Notes: generated by a model not told the origin, from the letters alone. Counted from the first letter of the stretch, positions 1 to 9,734 are shown. The stretch is DNA of 64,000 bases from Sphingobacterium prati (GCF_013167215.1 NZ_JABJWY010000038.1:861700-925699), one strand, 5' to 3'. Made by a program: numbers and translations.

Positions 1-529
1 AAGGAAGATTACGGATTAGGATTGAAGATAGATCTCCATAGTAGGAATCCGGACTGAAATTGTTGATCTGGGATGAACCACCGATAACGACAGATTTTCC
101 AGTAAAAACACGACTTTCTGGCCTATTGTGACAGTAGATGGTCAACATATCCTTTCCTCCCTGAAAGTGACATTCTTCCAGTGCTTCTTCACTGACCGGT
201 ATAAATTTACTGCGGTCAGCGGTTGTTCCCGAAGATTTTGCAAACCATTTAATGTCCGATGGCCAAAGAATATTCTGCTCGCCTTTGATCATCCGATCTA
301 CATAGCCTTTGATATCATCGTAGTCCTGTATCGGCACACGTTCTTTGAATATTTCGGGCGTGAGTATACTCGTATAATCGTATTTCTTTCCCCATTCCGT
401 TGCCTCAGCAGTAGAAATTAAACTCTGGAACCATTCTTCTTGTACATCGTGGGGATATTTCATGAAAAGCTCAATCTGGTGAATTCTTTTTTTCATGAAC
501 CAAGTAAAAATGGAGTTTAATAAGGCCAT
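1..529 (-). CDS. GH3 auxin-responsive promoter family protein (3' end outside window)
   Basis: The reverse strand is open from an ATG at 529 to the window edge, so only about the first 176 residues are present. The translation starts MALLNSIFTWFMKKR and contains the phosphate-binding motif SSGTT (in WFAKSSGTTADRSKF, around residue 95), typical of GH3/adenylate-forming acyl-acid ligases. Bacteroidota GH3-like proteins are usually about 500 residues and their substrate is unknown. The gene lies 18 nt downstream of lptB on the same strand, so the two are probably co-transcribed. The family call rests on the SSGTT region and the general N-terminal pattern; the catalytic C-terminus cannot be seen. 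Confidence 0.8.
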   Translation of the reverse strand, partial: MALLNSIFTWFMKKRIHQIELFMKYPHDVQEEWFQSLISTAEATEWGKKYDYTSILTPEIFKERVPIQDYDDIKGYVDRMIKGEQNILWPSDIKWFAKSSGTTADRSKFIPVSEEALEECHFQGGKDMLTIYCHNRPESRVFTGKSVVIGGSSQINNFSPDSYYGDLSSILIRNLP

Positions 530-547
530 AGGGATCTTCTTTATGCT

Positions 548-1282
548 TTAAAATTTTTTCCTTCTTAATTCAAAATGACGACCGAGATAGAATTTTCGTG
601 CCAGCTCATTATCCGCAATTTCTTCGGGGGTGCCGGCAAGCATAATTTTTCCTTCGGTCAAAAGATAGGCTCTATCGGTAATGGAAAGAGTTTCCTGTAC
701 ATTGTGATCGGTGATTAAGATGCCAATATTGCGCGTTTTGAGCTTGGCGACAATAGTCTGTATTTCCTCCACGGCAATGGGGTCAACCCCTGCAAAGGGT
801 TCATCCAGAAGTATAAATGATGGATTTGCAGCCAATGCCCGGGCGATTTCAGTACGCCGGCGTTCACCCCCTGACAATAGATCACCCCTGTTTTTACGCA
901 CACGATGAAGGCTAAACTCGCTCAACAGTTCCTCCAGCTTGGCCATACGCTCTTCTTTGTTCGGATAGTGGATCTCTAGGACAGCAAGAATATTATTCTC
1001 CACGGACAACTTCCGGAACACAGAAGCTTCCTGTGCCAAATAGCCTATCCCACGTTGCGCACGCTGATACATGGCGTCTTGTGTTATCTCTTGATCATCT
1101 AAGAATACCTTCCCATCGTTAGGCTTGATCAAACCAACAATCATATAAAAAGAAGTGGTCTTACCAGCGCCATTGGGGCCTAATAATCCGACGATCTCTC
1201 CTTGTTCAACATGAAAGGAAACATTATTGACAACTGTACGTTGCTTATATTTTTTTATGAGATGTTCTGCCTTTAAAATCAT
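548..1282 (-). CDS. lptB: LPS export ABC transporter ATP-binding protein LptB
   Basis: This is the cytoplasmic ATPase of the LptB2FG complex, which extracts LPS from the inner membrane and drives it to the outer membrane. At 244 residues it has the family length. Walker A (GPNGAGKT) is at about residues 35-42, the ABC signature LSGGE at 136-140, Walker B (FILLDE) at 156-161, and the H-loop in ITDHNV near 195. The sequence FAGVDPIAVEEIQ after Walker B is characteristic of LptB rather than other ABC ATPases. The start at MILKAEHLIKKY is the usual one. lptF/G are not in the window; Lpt subunits are normally scattered. A GH3-like gene follows 18 nt downstream. Confidence 0.93.
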   Translation of the reverse strand: MILKAEHLIKKYKQRTVVNNVSFHVEQGEIVGLLGPNGAGKTTSFYMIVGLIKPNDGKVFLDDQEITQDAMYQRAQRGIGYLAQEASVFRKLSVENNILAVLEIHYPNKEERMAKLEELLSEFSLHRVRKNRGDLLSGGERRRTEIARALAANPSFILLDEPFAGVDPIAVEEIQTIVAKLKTRNIGILITDHNVQETLSITDRAYLLTEGKIMLAGTPEEIADNELARKFYLGRHFELRRKKF

Positions 1283-1385
1283 CTTCTTGATTTAGCTTTT
1301 TGTTGCATGTATTTTCTACCCTTACTCCGGCGAACTTCAGATCAGCTTAATCTGATCCCGAAATCCTTGTAGGATTGTTTTCATG

Positions 1386-1393
1386 CAAATCTA
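1386..1393 (-). promoter_or_regulatory. Candidate -7 element for lptB
   Basis: The minus strand reads TAGATTTG, a full match to the Bacteroidota -7 consensus TAnnTTTG, about 100 nt before the lptB start in the 280-nt spacer after recJ. No clear TTG -33 box lies 19-22 nt upstream, so support is moderate. Confidence 0.35.
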
Positions 1394-1561
1394 TTGTAAA
1401 TATATTTAATATCTTCTTAGTATTAAGTATTTAGATCGTAGTATTTAGATCTGAGGAATGTGATTAGTTTTACAGTCCTAGCCTATTACCATTTAACGCA
1501 AAAATGCTGTAGGCTGTCCACAAGAATTAAATCTATGTACCCATCATCGACTATCGAAATG

Positions 1562-3262
1562 CTAATACCGAATACCCTTGATATTAAGTTGTAAGTTTCT
1601 CTTGTTGCGCCATACATTCTCCTCTATACTATAACAGATATCGAAACTCTGGCCCGAATTGATAAGACTGATATGGTCGGCTAGTCCGAAACCGATACAG
1701 TCAAAAGATGCGGAGTCTTCCTGCAGCACGGTCATTTTTAAATGGTTTGTACCTACAGGGAAAGCCGGGCCCACCGCAGTTACTTTCTTACTCAAAAAAA
1801 TCGGAGCCTCATTTTGTGGGCCAAATGGTTCAAACTGTTGGAGTATGCGGAAAAACTTTGCATCTATATCCTTCAGCTGAAGTTTGGCATCGATCAAGAT
1901 TTCTTGCGTCAGCATTTCGGGGCTGATCCGTCGGGCGACAACTTCTTCAAAGCGATCTTGAAACAGGCTGACGTTGTCAAGAGACATCGTTAAACCAGCA
2001 GCGTATTTGTGACCACCAAATTGCTCGAGTAGGTCAGCACATTCACTTAGGGCCTCATATAAATCGAATCCGATTACTGATCGGCATGAACCGGCAATAT
2101 GGCCATTGGTCTCGGTCAATATAATTGTCGGGCGGTAATATTTCTCCGTCAATCGCGAAGCAACAATACCGATGACGCCTTTATGCCAGTCCGCTTTGTA
2201 TAATACAGTTGATTTACGGCTTTTCAGTACGACATTTTCCTCAATGAGCGCCAGGGCTTCCTCGGTTATTTTTAGGTCGAAATCCTTACGGACATTATTT
2301 TGATCATCAATACTCGAACTAAAATCTTTGGCTTCCTGTAAGGATTTTGAAATCAATAATTTAACGGCATCCTTCGCATGGTCTATCCTACCGGCGGCAT
2401 TGATGCGCGGGCCGATCTGAAATACAATATCATTGACAGTGAAAGTTTTTGTTCTATTGTTGGAAAGGTCAATCAACGCCTTAAGTCCGACACAGGGGTT
2501 GGTGTTGAGTTTGATCAGTCCAAAATGGGTTAAGATTCTATTCTCGCCGGTGATCGGAACGATATCGGATGCGATACTTACCGCAACGAGATCCAAAAAT
2601 TGGTAACAGGCATTGATATCCATATCATTGGTCAGGATAAATGCTTGAATGATCTTGAAGCCGATACCACAACCTGAAAGCTCTTTGTAGGGATACGCGC
2701 AATCTGCACGTTTCGGATCTAGTACAGCGAATGCCTTCGGAAGTTCTTCGCCCGGCAGGTGGTGGTCACCGATGATAAAGTCTATCCCCTTGCTGTTAGC
2801 ATAGTCAATTTTATCAATGGCCTTTATGCCGCAATCCAATGCAATAATTAAGGTAAAGCCGTTGGCAGCGGCATAATCTATACCTTGCGTCGATATCCCA
2901 TAACCCTCTGCATAGCGGTCCGGAATGTAAAACTCAAGTTGACTGTGAAATTCTCTAAAGAAACTGTAGACTACGGCCACTGCTGTGGTACCATCGACAT
3001 CGTAATCACCGTAGATCAGGATTTTTTCTTTATTGCCAATGGCTTGGATGATTCGGGATATGGCTTTTTCCATATCTTGCATCAAAAATGGATCGTGCAA
3101 ATCAGACAATTGTGGTCTAAAAAACTGCTTTGCTTCGTCAAAACTCCCAATTCCCCTGCTGACGAGCAACTCTGTTAACACAGCGTTGATATTTAGTTCC
3201 TCGCGCAGTTTGTTGGTTATTTTGACATCAGTTTTAGATTTTAGTACCCACCTTTTTTGCAT
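1562..3262 (-). CDS. recJ: Single-stranded-DNA-specific exonuclease RecJ
   Basis: RecJ is a 5'-3' single-strand DNA exonuclease of the DHH phosphoesterase superfamily, acting in recombination and mismatch or base-excision repair. The sequence shows motif I in YGDYDVDGTTAV (about residue 90), the DHH motif in GDHHLPGEE, a DHHA1-like region with GGHKYAAG, and a C-terminal OB-like part. At 566 residues it fits the usual 560-580. I chose the ATG at 3262 (MQKRWVLKSK); an in-frame TTG at 3274 would add four residues. The start region overlaps a forward-strand promoter for the divergent hydrolase gene. The gene stands alone, with a 280-nt gap before lptB. Confidence 0.95.
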   Translation of the reverse strand: MQKRWVLKSKTDVKITNKLREELNINAVLTELLVSRGIGSFDEAKQFFRPQLSDLHDPFLMQDMEKAISRIIQAIGNKEKILIYGDYDVDGTTAVAVVYSFFREFHSQLEFYIPDRYAEGYGISTQGIDYAAANGFTLIIALDCGIKAIDKIDYANSKGIDFIIGDHHLPGEELPKAFAVLDPKRADCAYPYKELSGCGIGFKIIQAFILTNDMDINACYQFLDLVAVSIASDIVPITGENRILTHFGLIKLNTNPCVGLKALIDLSNNRTKTFTVNDIVFQIGPRINAAGRIDHAKDAVKLLISKSLQEAKDFSSSIDDQNNVRKDFDLKITEEALALIEENVVLKSRKSTVLYKADWHKGVIGIVASRLTEKYYRPTIILTETNGHIAGSCRSVIGFDLYEALSECADLLEQFGGHKYAAGLTMSLDNVSLFQDRFEEVVARRISPEMLTQEILIDAKLQLKDIDAKFFRILQQFEPFGPQNEAPIFLSKKVTAVGPAFPVGTNHLKMTVLQEDSASFDCIGFGLADHISLINSGQSFDICYSIEENVWRNKRNLQLNIKGIRY

Positions 3263-3269
3263 ATCTTTG
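3239..3269 (+). promoter_or_regulatory. Candidate promoter for the MBL-fold hydrolase, inside the recJ start
   Basis: TATCTTTG at 3262-3269 is a perfect -7 element, and TTTT at 3239-3242 lies 19 nt upstream in the -33 position (consensus TTTG). A transcript would start near 3276. The element overlaps the recJ start codon on the opposite strand. Confidence 0.5.
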
Positions 3270-3376
3270 CACAATATTTTAAGTGTAAATATACGTTTTA
3301 AGGCTGGACTTACCTAATTCCTAAACCTGGTATTGACCCTCGGTTGCTTAACGTGCATATTCCCAATGTTTTAAAT

Positions 3377-4156
3377 ATGGTACAGGCTTATTCTTTATAT
3401 GAAGGTTCTTTTTCCGTCGATAAGAGCAGAAAATTCGTTCCCTTTGATCCAGCTTTGGATGACCCAAAAGACCGTCCGGGATCGATGTTTATCCATGTTC
3501 ATCCTTTTTTGATTAAAACAGAATCGGGTATTGTGATCTGTGATACCGGCCTAGGCCATACAGATGAACACGCTGTGTTGAAATTGTACAATAATATCCG
3601 AAAATTGGGTTACGAACCAGATGATGTGAAATATGTACTGATGTCGCATTTACATAAGGATCATGCTGGTGGAATGGTGAGTATGGAAAGTGGCTCGCCT
3701 CGCATTGCTTTTCCGGAGGCGGAATACATTGTGCAAAGGGGGGAATGGGAGGATGCCTATTCAGGTATCTCCAGTTCGTACCGTACAGAGATTTTTGATG
3801 TTGTCCAACGGAGTGGAAATCTCGTGCTGGTAGAGGGTGAGGGGCGGATAAATAATGAAATTAGTTACGCGCATAGTGGTGGACATACCGCAAATCATCA
3901 GGTATTTCACATCCAAACAGGGGCAGAGCATTATTTTTTCGGCGGCGATGTATTACCTGAGCCAGAAGAAATTTTTCATAATTACGTGGCTAAATACGAT
4001 TTTGATGGCCGCCGTTCAAAAGAACTTCGGCAGGCTTATTGGGCAGAGGGCGCTCCCCAGGGATGGATCTTCTTGTTTTATCATTCCAAAACTATAACGG
4101 TGGGGCGTAGTCAGCTGCGTCCAGATGGAAGTTACAAACTGGTTGAAGCGAGGTAG
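3377..4156 (+). CDS. MBL-fold metallo-hydrolase
   Basis: This is a zinc-dependent hydrolase of the metallo-beta-lactamase superfamily. The metal-binding motif HxHxDH is present as SHLHKDHAGG (about residue 96), followed by further ligands in HSGGHTANHQ and a C-terminal histidine in FYHSKT. There is no signal peptide, so it is probably cytoplasmic. The substrate cannot be told from sequence; lactonase- and glyoxalase-II-like enzymes share this fold. I chose the ATG at 3377 (MVQAYSLYEGSFSV, 259 aa) because family members begin close to the YEGSF strand; an in-frame TTG at 3344 would add 11 residues. It is divergent from recJ and convergent with the SusCD operon. Confidence 0.82.
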   Translation: MVQAYSLYEGSFSVDKSRKFVPFDPALDDPKDRPGSMFIHVHPFLIKTESGIVICDTGLGHTDEHAVLKLYNNIRKLGYEPDDVKYVLMSHLHKDHAGGMVSMESGSPRIAFPEAEYIVQRGEWEDAYSGISSSYRTEIFDVVQRSGNLVLVEGEGRINNEISYAHSGGHTANHQVFHIQTGAEHYFFGGDVLPEPEEIFHNYVAKYDFDGRRSKELRQAYWAEGAPQGWIFLFYHSKTITVGRSQLRPDGSYKLVEAR

Positions 4157-4183
4157 AATGGAAAAACAAATGATATGTCAATC

Positions 4184-4221
4184 AAAAGCCTCGTGGAATT
4201 TAAATTCCACGAGGCTTTTTT
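4184..4221. terminator. Bidirectional rho-independent terminator
   Basis: A near-perfect inverted repeat (GCCTCGTGGAATTT / AAATTCCACGAGGC) is flanked by an A-run on the left and a T-run on the right. It can therefore stop both the hydrolase gene (+) and the SusCD operon (-). Confidence 0.9.
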
Positions 4222-4231
4222 GACGTCAGGT

Positions 4232-5854
4232 TTAATATCCAGCATTCTGCGGGAAAGCAGCCTCAGTATTGCTGTCGATGACTTCCTGTGGAATAGGCCA
4301 AAGAATAAATTCCTTCTTGACAACATCTTTTGACTGGGGATTAAGCGCCTGTACACGGCGTAGGAAAACGTCGGCACCAAAGCGTGCTAATGTCATCCTG
4401 CGCATTTCTTCGCCTATAAGCTCTCTCGCACGTTCATCCAATATAAAATCTACGTTGATTGCCGAAGCATTGACCGGAGAGGCTTTGGCCCGGGCACGCA
4501 CCGCATTGATGGCATCCTTCGCCAGCTCAGGTTTATTGGCGCGCATATATGCTTCCGCCAATAAAAGATAGGTCTCGGCCAATCGTATTTTCACACGATC
4601 TTTCATATTGCCTTCAAATGCAGGGTTTGCTGCTGTTTTTCCATAGAAAAACTTGGTAATTGTTGGAAATACATTGCCCGAAGCGATGATGTCCTCGGTC
4701 AACACAACCTTCTTACCATAGAGTTCGGGAACGGAAGGATCATTATAATACCAATCCCGTTTAATATTGTAAGACGAATTTCTGACGTCTTGCTTTTCAT
4801 AGCTGTCTAGCCACCACTGATATGGACGTACGTGGCCAAGGCCCCTTCCTCCGAGTGAGTCAGCAAGGACAAAACCTTTTTGCTGCGAATAGAAAGGAAC
4901 CCATGCGCGTTTGCTCCAATCCGTGTAATTGTCTCCACCTCCCTGCGTATTGTATTCCAGTTGAATGGCCCAGATAGTTTCTTGATTGCCGGACGAACGA
5001 TTCTGGTTGTTCTCAATAAACATGTCGTGGAAATAGTCACCGGGTTTGTCTTTCTCAGCACCAAATCGTTGATCGTTTAACTTAAAGTAACCACTTTGAA
5101 TAACTTTTTGAGCTGCTTCTGCAGCCAAATCTGGCTGACCTGCATCGAGATAGGCCTCTGCAAGGTAATGAAGGGCTGCCCATTTGGTTAATTTGCCTTC
5201 CTGAATTGGGCCTGGGTCCTCAGGCAAGTTGTCACCAGCGTATTTAAGGTCCTCAATCATATGTGCCAGTACCTCAGCTTTAGGTGTACGGGTAAAGTCA
5301 CGACGTGGGGTTGGCGATACCTTGTCCACCCAAGGTACATCCCCGTAGAGGTTGATCAGGTAACGGTAGCTATAGGCGCGGAAGAAACGGGCTGTAGCTT
5401 CCACACGCTTTGGATCATTCTCTTTATCGGTCCATTGTATCGCGTTTTTGGTAAGTGCTTCCAGGATGATATTCGTATTTCCGATAAAACCATAGGCATA
5501 CTTCCAGTAATTACGTACATAAGACGAAGCTGGATTGAGGCTATAGTTGCTAAAAGGCGCTAAAGTTGCATCAGTTCCTGTGGTTTTGATCGCGACAATG
5601 TCTGTACCAACTTGTAAAGCTTCCTGCGGTGTTGCTCCCTGTGAAAATATACTGCCGTTCCAGGTCAGAAATTCCATCCGAGCGTACGCGTATAGACCGT
5701 TCAGGCCCGTTTCAAAACCTTTGGTATTAATATAGGTATTGTCAGGCGATTGAAAGCCGCTGGTATCTTCATTTAGAAAATTTTTGCTACAGCCAGTAAA
5801 GAATAGGCTAAGACCAGCTAAAAGTGTATATAAAGTTGTATTTCTCTTTTTCAT
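4232..5854 (-). CDS. RagB/SusD family nutrient uptake outer membrane lipoprotein
   Basis: SusD-type lipoproteins sit on the cell surface as the substrate-binding lid of a SusC TonB-dependent transporter. The 540-residue protein begins MKKRNTTLYTLLAG with a lipoprotein signal ending FFTGC (lipobox Cys about residue 22). It contains the typical SusD segments: TPRRDFTRTPKAEV, a TPR-like LAEAYLDAGQPDLA, AETYLLLAEAYMRAN, and a C-terminal IDFILDERARELIGE-like block and IPQEVID. I chose the ATG at 5854 because it directly precedes the signal peptide; an upstream ATG at 5881 would overlap susC. It follows the SusC gene by 13 nt. No glycoside hydrolase or sigma/anti-sigma pair is adjacent, so the substrate is unknown. 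Confidence 0.93.
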   Translation of the reverse strand: MKKRNTTLYTLLAGLSLFFTGCSKNFLNEDTSGFQSPDNTYINTKGFETGLNGLYAYARMEFLTWNGSIFSQGATPQEALQVGTDIVAIKTTGTDATLAPFSNYSLNPASSYVRNYWKYAYGFIGNTNIILEALTKNAIQWTDKENDPKRVEATARFFRAYSYRYLINLYGDVPWVDKVSPTPRRDFTRTPKAEVLAHMIEDLKYAGDNLPEDPGPIQEGKLTKWAALHYLAEAYLDAGQPDLAAEAAQKVIQSGYFKLNDQRFGAEKDKPGDYFHDMFIENNQNRSSGNQETIWAIQLEYNTQGGGDNYTDWSKRAWVPFYSQQKGFVLADSLGGRGLGHVRPYQWWLDSYEKQDVRNSSYNIKRDWYYNDPSVPELYGKKVVLTEDIIASGNVFPTITKFFYGKTAANPAFEGNMKDRVKIRLAETYLLLAEAYMRANKPELAKDAINAVRARAKASPVNASAINVDFILDERARELIGEEMRRMTLARFGADVFLRRVQALNPQSKDVVKKEFILWPIPQEVIDSNTEAAFPQNAGY

Positions 5855-5867
5855 GATATTTAACTGT

Positions 5868-8800
5868 TTAGAATTGAACATTTAGCCCTAATGAGAATGT
5901 TCTTGCTACCGGATAAGGGTAGGCAATATTTGTTGATGTGGGGTTTCCTGTCGTCGAACTGACACTTAATGCTTCTACATTATACCCTTTTATTTTGGAG
6001 AACGTATAGATATTGCGTGCATTGATAAATGCCCTGACGGACGAAAGATTCAATCGTTCTAGAAAATCGCCTTCAAAGGTATAGCCCAAGCTGAGGTCGC
6101 GAATCCGCCAATACGCTGAATTGATGTAATACGTATGGTTATTGACAGGTGTGTAACCCGGTGACGGTATAGCTGTGTTTGGGTTCTCCGGTGTCCAGTA
6201 AGGCATATCAGCTAGATAATTTGCGCCATTATTGGGTAGGAAACGCTCGATATTTTTAAAGTCGTCCACTTTTGTGCCGCCAAAAGCACCGTTCATAAAA
6301 ATAGAAAGGGAGAAATTTTTGTAGGTAAAATCATTCCCAATACCGAGAGTATAAGGTGAAATTTTATTCCCCATGACAGTACGGTCGCTGGCATCGATTT
6401 TACCGTCGTTATTTAAATCAGCTAATTTAGCGTCGCCTGGTTTTGCTTTTGGTTGATAAGAGTTGGCGATATCCTCACCCTCTTGCCATACTCCGATCAC
6501 TTTGTAATCATAAAATATACGAATGGGTTTGCCAATAAGCCATGCGTTGGTCAAATCGTCCTTTCCATCGGAACGTAATTTGGTAATTTTGTTGTTATTG
6601 TATGCAAAATTGACCGTGGTGTTCCATTGAAAATTGTCATTTTTAATGTTCAATGCGTTAAGAGTTACCTCAAACCCTTTATTGGAGGTTTCACCAATAT
6701 TATTCAAGATTGTATTATAACCATTCATCACAGGGACTTGCTCGCTCAGCAAAAGATCTGTTGTTTTGGATGTATAGTAATCAATCGTTCCCGAGAGACG
6801 ATTTTTAAGAATGCCAAAATCCAAACCTGCGTTTAAGGAGGATGTCGTTTCCCAGGTCAGGTTGCTTCCTCGTCCATTGAAATTCATCACGAGTCCTTTT
6901 ACGGGATCTAGGTCATAGATATAATCCACATTGGTCAATCGGTCATAGGTTTGATATGGAGATACGGCTTGGTTCCCGTTTTTACCATAAGAAACACGTA
7001 GTTTTAACAGATCAAAGTAATCCTGGACATTCCCCTCTTTGGAGATTACCCAAGCTCCGGCAACTGAAGGGAAGAAGGCGTACCTGTTATCAACAGAAAA
7101 AGCGCTATAACCGTCCGAACGACCGGTTAATGTCAATAGATAACGATCTTTGAAGGAGTAGTTGATCCGTCCCATATAAGAGATCATCGCTGTATTCTCA
7201 AGCTTGGATTCCAATTTCAGATTTTTGGAAGCTGAAGCCATATTGTTGTACCCGGCATCGGAAACGAAATCATCGCCGGTCATTTTAGACGTTTTGAGGT
7301 TGGTCTTTTGTGAAGAATAGAGTCCGACTACATTAATTTTATGATCGCCAAAAGTCCGGTCATAAGTCAGTAAATTCTCCCAGGTCCAATCCCAAAAATG
7401 TTCATTATAAATCTCTCCCCGTCCATTTACACCGCGTCCTGTCAACGTATTTGATCCATAATAGGAGTTTTCATTGATATTTCTGTAGTTCGTGCCAAAT
7501 GTTGACTTGAAGCTTAACCCTTCAATTGGAAGCTTGACATCTAACCAGGAGTTTGCATAAACAGTCCGTCGTGTATTGTCCCATTGGCCATTTTCATCGG
7601 CGAAAGGATGACCCCATAATGTTTGGGCATACATCGGATACGTCTCTGCTACACCATTTTCATCCCGATTTTTACTATAGGGAGATAGTTTTACCACGCT
7701 TTCCAGGTTGGGTTGTACACCATCACGATTGCCTTGTGATGCTTGCATGGTCATTCCCAATTTTAACCATGAATTTAGGCTTTGATTGAGATTTAAGTTG
7801 ACATTGTAGCGTTCGTATGGTGTGTTTTTAACCACGCCATCTTGATTGAGATAGCTTACAGATGCATAGTAATCAGATTTGTCAGTTCCGCCCGAAAAAC
7901 TGAGCTGATGTTCGTGAATGGGAGCCGCATTGTTAAAAGCTTCATTTTGCCAATTGACTTCTTCGCCTTTTTTATACTGTTCCAGTACATTCGCAAAAAG
8001 GTAGTTTTCGGGATTAAGCGCATCACCAGTTTTACCTTTAGCGGCTTGATAGTCGCGCATAAATTGAATGTATTGTGGGCCATTCATTAATTTCAGACGA
8101 CGTTCTACACTCTGAAGCCCAAAATAACCATTGTAATTGATGCGCGCTTTTCCAGCGGCACCTTTTTTGGAGGTGATCAAAATGACCCCATTTGCCGCAC
8201 GTGATCCATAAATGGCCGTGGAAGAGGCGTCTTTTAATACAGAAATACTCGCAATCGTATTGGAGGAAATATCACCCAATGAGCCGCTGAAAGGGATTCC
8301 ATCTAAGATGATCAAAGGATTATTGGAAGCAGATATGGAGTTTTCGCCACGTATATTGATCGCTGCGGTTTCCCCTGGTTTAGCATTTCCAGAATTGATT
8401 GCTAGACCAGAAATCTTGCCCTGTAGTTTGTCCACGATGTTTGGCGAATTGATTCGCTCCAGGGATTTGGCTTCCACTGTAGCGACACTTCCTGTCAGGT
8501 CACTTTTTTTCTGTTTACCGTAACCAACAACGACAACCTCGTCCAACATGTCCTCGGATTTTGTCAGCGTAACTTGAGTTGTTTGGGATACTGGTAACTC
8601 CCGTGCAATAAATCCGATTGAATTAAAGACTAATGTAGCATTTTTTGATGTGACTGTCAGCGTAAATACTCCATCTTGACCAGTGGTGGTTGCTACTGTT
8701 GTTCCTTTTTGCTGTACGGTAACCCCGCTGACAGGCTTTCCGGATTCATCCAGCACTTTTCCAGAAACGGATTGTTGTTGGACGACTTGGATAATGGCTG

Positions 8801-8897
8801 TCTTCGCATTATTAGGGAGCGCTGCAACATAACAAGGTGCTGCTACTGAAAGAATTGTTAAGGGTGTCAGTAGAATGAAATGACTCTTTTTGACCAT
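5868..8897 (-). CDS. SusC/RagA family TonB-linked outer membrane protein
   Basis: This TonB-dependent outer-membrane channel imports oligosaccharides or other large nutrients together with its SusD partner. From the ATG at 8897 (MVKKSHFILL, 1009 aa) it shows a signal peptide, a CarboxypepD_reg-like domain (VSGKVLDESGKPVSGVTV), the SusC hallmark LDEVVVVGYGKQKK, and a plug with LDGIPFSGS, SISVLKDASSTAIYGSRAANGVILITSKKG. A long beta-barrel follows, ending in an aromatic NVQF. The ATG at 8990 would add 31 unlikely residues before the signal. No STN domain is seen, so transcriptional signalling through FecR is not suggested. No polysaccharide-degrading genes are nearby. Confidence 0.95.
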   Translation of the reverse strand: MVKKSHFILLTPLTILSVAAPCYVAALPNNAKTAIIQVVQQQSVSGKVLDESGKPVSGVTVQQKGTTVATTTGQDGVFTLTVTSKNATLVFNSIGFIARELPVSQTTQVTLTKSEDMLDEVVVVGYGKQKKSDLTGSVATVEAKSLERINSPNIVDKLQGKISGLAINSGNAKPGETAAINIRGENSISASNNPLIILDGIPFSGSLGDISSNTIASISVLKDASSTAIYGSRAANGVILITSKKGAAGKARINYNGYFGLQSVERRLKLMNGPQYIQFMRDYQAAKGKTGDALNPENYLFANVLEQYKKGEEVNWQNEAFNNAAPIHEHQLSFSGGTDKSDYYASVSYLNQDGVVKNTPYERYNVNLNLNQSLNSWLKLGMTMQASQGNRDGVQPNLESVVKLSPYSKNRDENGVAETYPMYAQTLWGHPFADENGQWDNTRRTVYANSWLDVKLPIEGLSFKSTFGTNYRNINENSYYGSNTLTGRGVNGRGEIYNEHFWDWTWENLLTYDRTFGDHKINVVGLYSSQKTNLKTSKMTGDDFVSDAGYNNMASASKNLKLESKLENTAMISYMGRINYSFKDRYLLTLTGRSDGYSAFSVDNRYAFFPSVAGAWVISKEGNVQDYFDLLKLRVSYGKNGNQAVSPYQTYDRLTNVDYIYDLDPVKGLVMNFNGRGSNLTWETTSSLNAGLDFGILKNRLSGTIDYYTSKTTDLLLSEQVPVMNGYNTILNNIGETSNKGFEVTLNALNIKNDNFQWNTTVNFAYNNNKITKLRSDGKDDLTNAWLIGKPIRIFYDYKVIGVWQEGEDIANSYQPKAKPGDAKLADLNNDGKIDASDRTVMGNKISPYTLGIGNDFTYKNFSLSIFMNGAFGGTKVDDFKNIERFLPNNGANYLADMPYWTPENPNTAIPSPGYTPVNNHTYYINSAYWRIRDLSLGYTFEGDFLERLNLSSVRAFINARNIYTFSKIKGYNVEALSVSSTTGNPTSTNIAYPYPVARTFSLGLNVQF

Positions 8898-9254
8898 AGT
8901 GTGTAATTTAGATTCGCTAGTTTTAATGGCGACAAGTATAAAGAAATTAGGCGGAGTGATTTCTTTGCTGAGCTGAACAAACGATTGCACGAACTACGAA
9001 AACGTTATAGAAATTCAACTTTGTAAAAACGCTTTCATGAAGAAAAAGGGTTCGCTGACTGATGCTTTTAAATGAATTACGCTGCCTAAAACTCGTTTTT
9101 CTGATCTTTTTTTAGTATTTTGGGATAATCTGCTTGTTCATGTCCCCTGCCGTCGCGCGGAGAGGATTCGTTTAAGATTGAATTTTTGGTTAAATTTGTT
9201 TTTGGTAAAACGGCGCTTTGCTGTTATTATGGGTATTTATTTAAATAGAAGATT
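8898..9254. other. Divergent intergenic region between susC and the antiporter operon
   Basis: This 357-nt AT-rich spacer has no convincing ORF. It must hold the susC promoter (no clear TAnnTTTG found on the minus strand) and the antiporter promoter (TAAATTTG at 9191). Confidence 0.5.
9191..9198 (+). promoter_or_regulatory. Candidate -7 element for antiporter operon
   Basis: TAAATTTG matches TAnnTTTG. The -33 region holds only a weak TTTAAG at 9171. The expected transcript start is about 50 nt before the first gene. Confidence 0.35.
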
Positions 9255-9734
9255 ATGTCTATTGTAAGAGAGTCCGATCTGATTGGAATTGGAAAGAAAT
9301 TTCAAATCGAAACCGATGCGGGAGACAATATGGTTGTTGTGATCCACGATGATGGTCGGCGGGAACTGTATCGTTATGATGACGAGGAGCATGAATCACG
9401 TTGTGTAATGACACTTAATGATGATGAGTCCCGTCAGATAGCCGGTATTATAGGCGGCTTGTCCTATAAACCTAAGGCATTGGAAACAATTGAAGTAGCT
9501 TTGGACGACTTGCGTATCGAATGGTACAAGCTTGAGGGCAAATGGGAAGGGGCAGGGAAAACGATCGGTGAATTGGAGGTACGGCAACGTACAGGAGCTT
9601 CCATTATTGCTGGGATTAGGGATGATGAAACGGTGATCAACCCCGGACCATCTTACCTGATTACTCCGGGCACAACCCTGGTCATTGCCGGAAAGAAAAA
9701 CAACATCAAACTTTTAAAGGAAATTTTACTGTAA
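9255..9734 (+). CDS. Cation:proton antiporter regulatory subunit (KhtT-like, RCK_C domain)
   Basis: This 159-residue cytoplasmic protein has an N-terminal half (MSIVRESDLIGIGKKFQIET) typical of KhtT-type subunits. Its C-terminal half is a TrkA-C/RCK_C domain (LDDLRIEWYKLEGKWEGAGKTIGELE through NPGPSYLITPGTTLVIAGK). RCK_C subunits bind ligands and gate a partner CPA2 antiporter. The partner gene starts 3 nt downstream, matching the khtTU arrangement. Whether the transported ion is K+, Na+ or NH4+ cannot be read from this sequence. Confidence 0.88.
   Translation: MSIVRESDLIGIGKKFQIETDAGDNMVVVIHDDGRRELYRYDDEEHESRCVMTLNDDESRQIAGIIGGLSYKPKALETIEVALDDLRIEWYKLEGKWEGAGKTIGELEVRQRTGASIIAGIRDDETVINPGPSYLITPGTTLVIAGKKNNIKLLKEILL

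Noticed and set aside
4232..8897. Polysaccharide utilisation locus
   Set aside because: Only the SusC/SusD pair is present; no glycoside hydrolase, sulfatase, or sensor gene adjoins it, so a full PUL is not supported.
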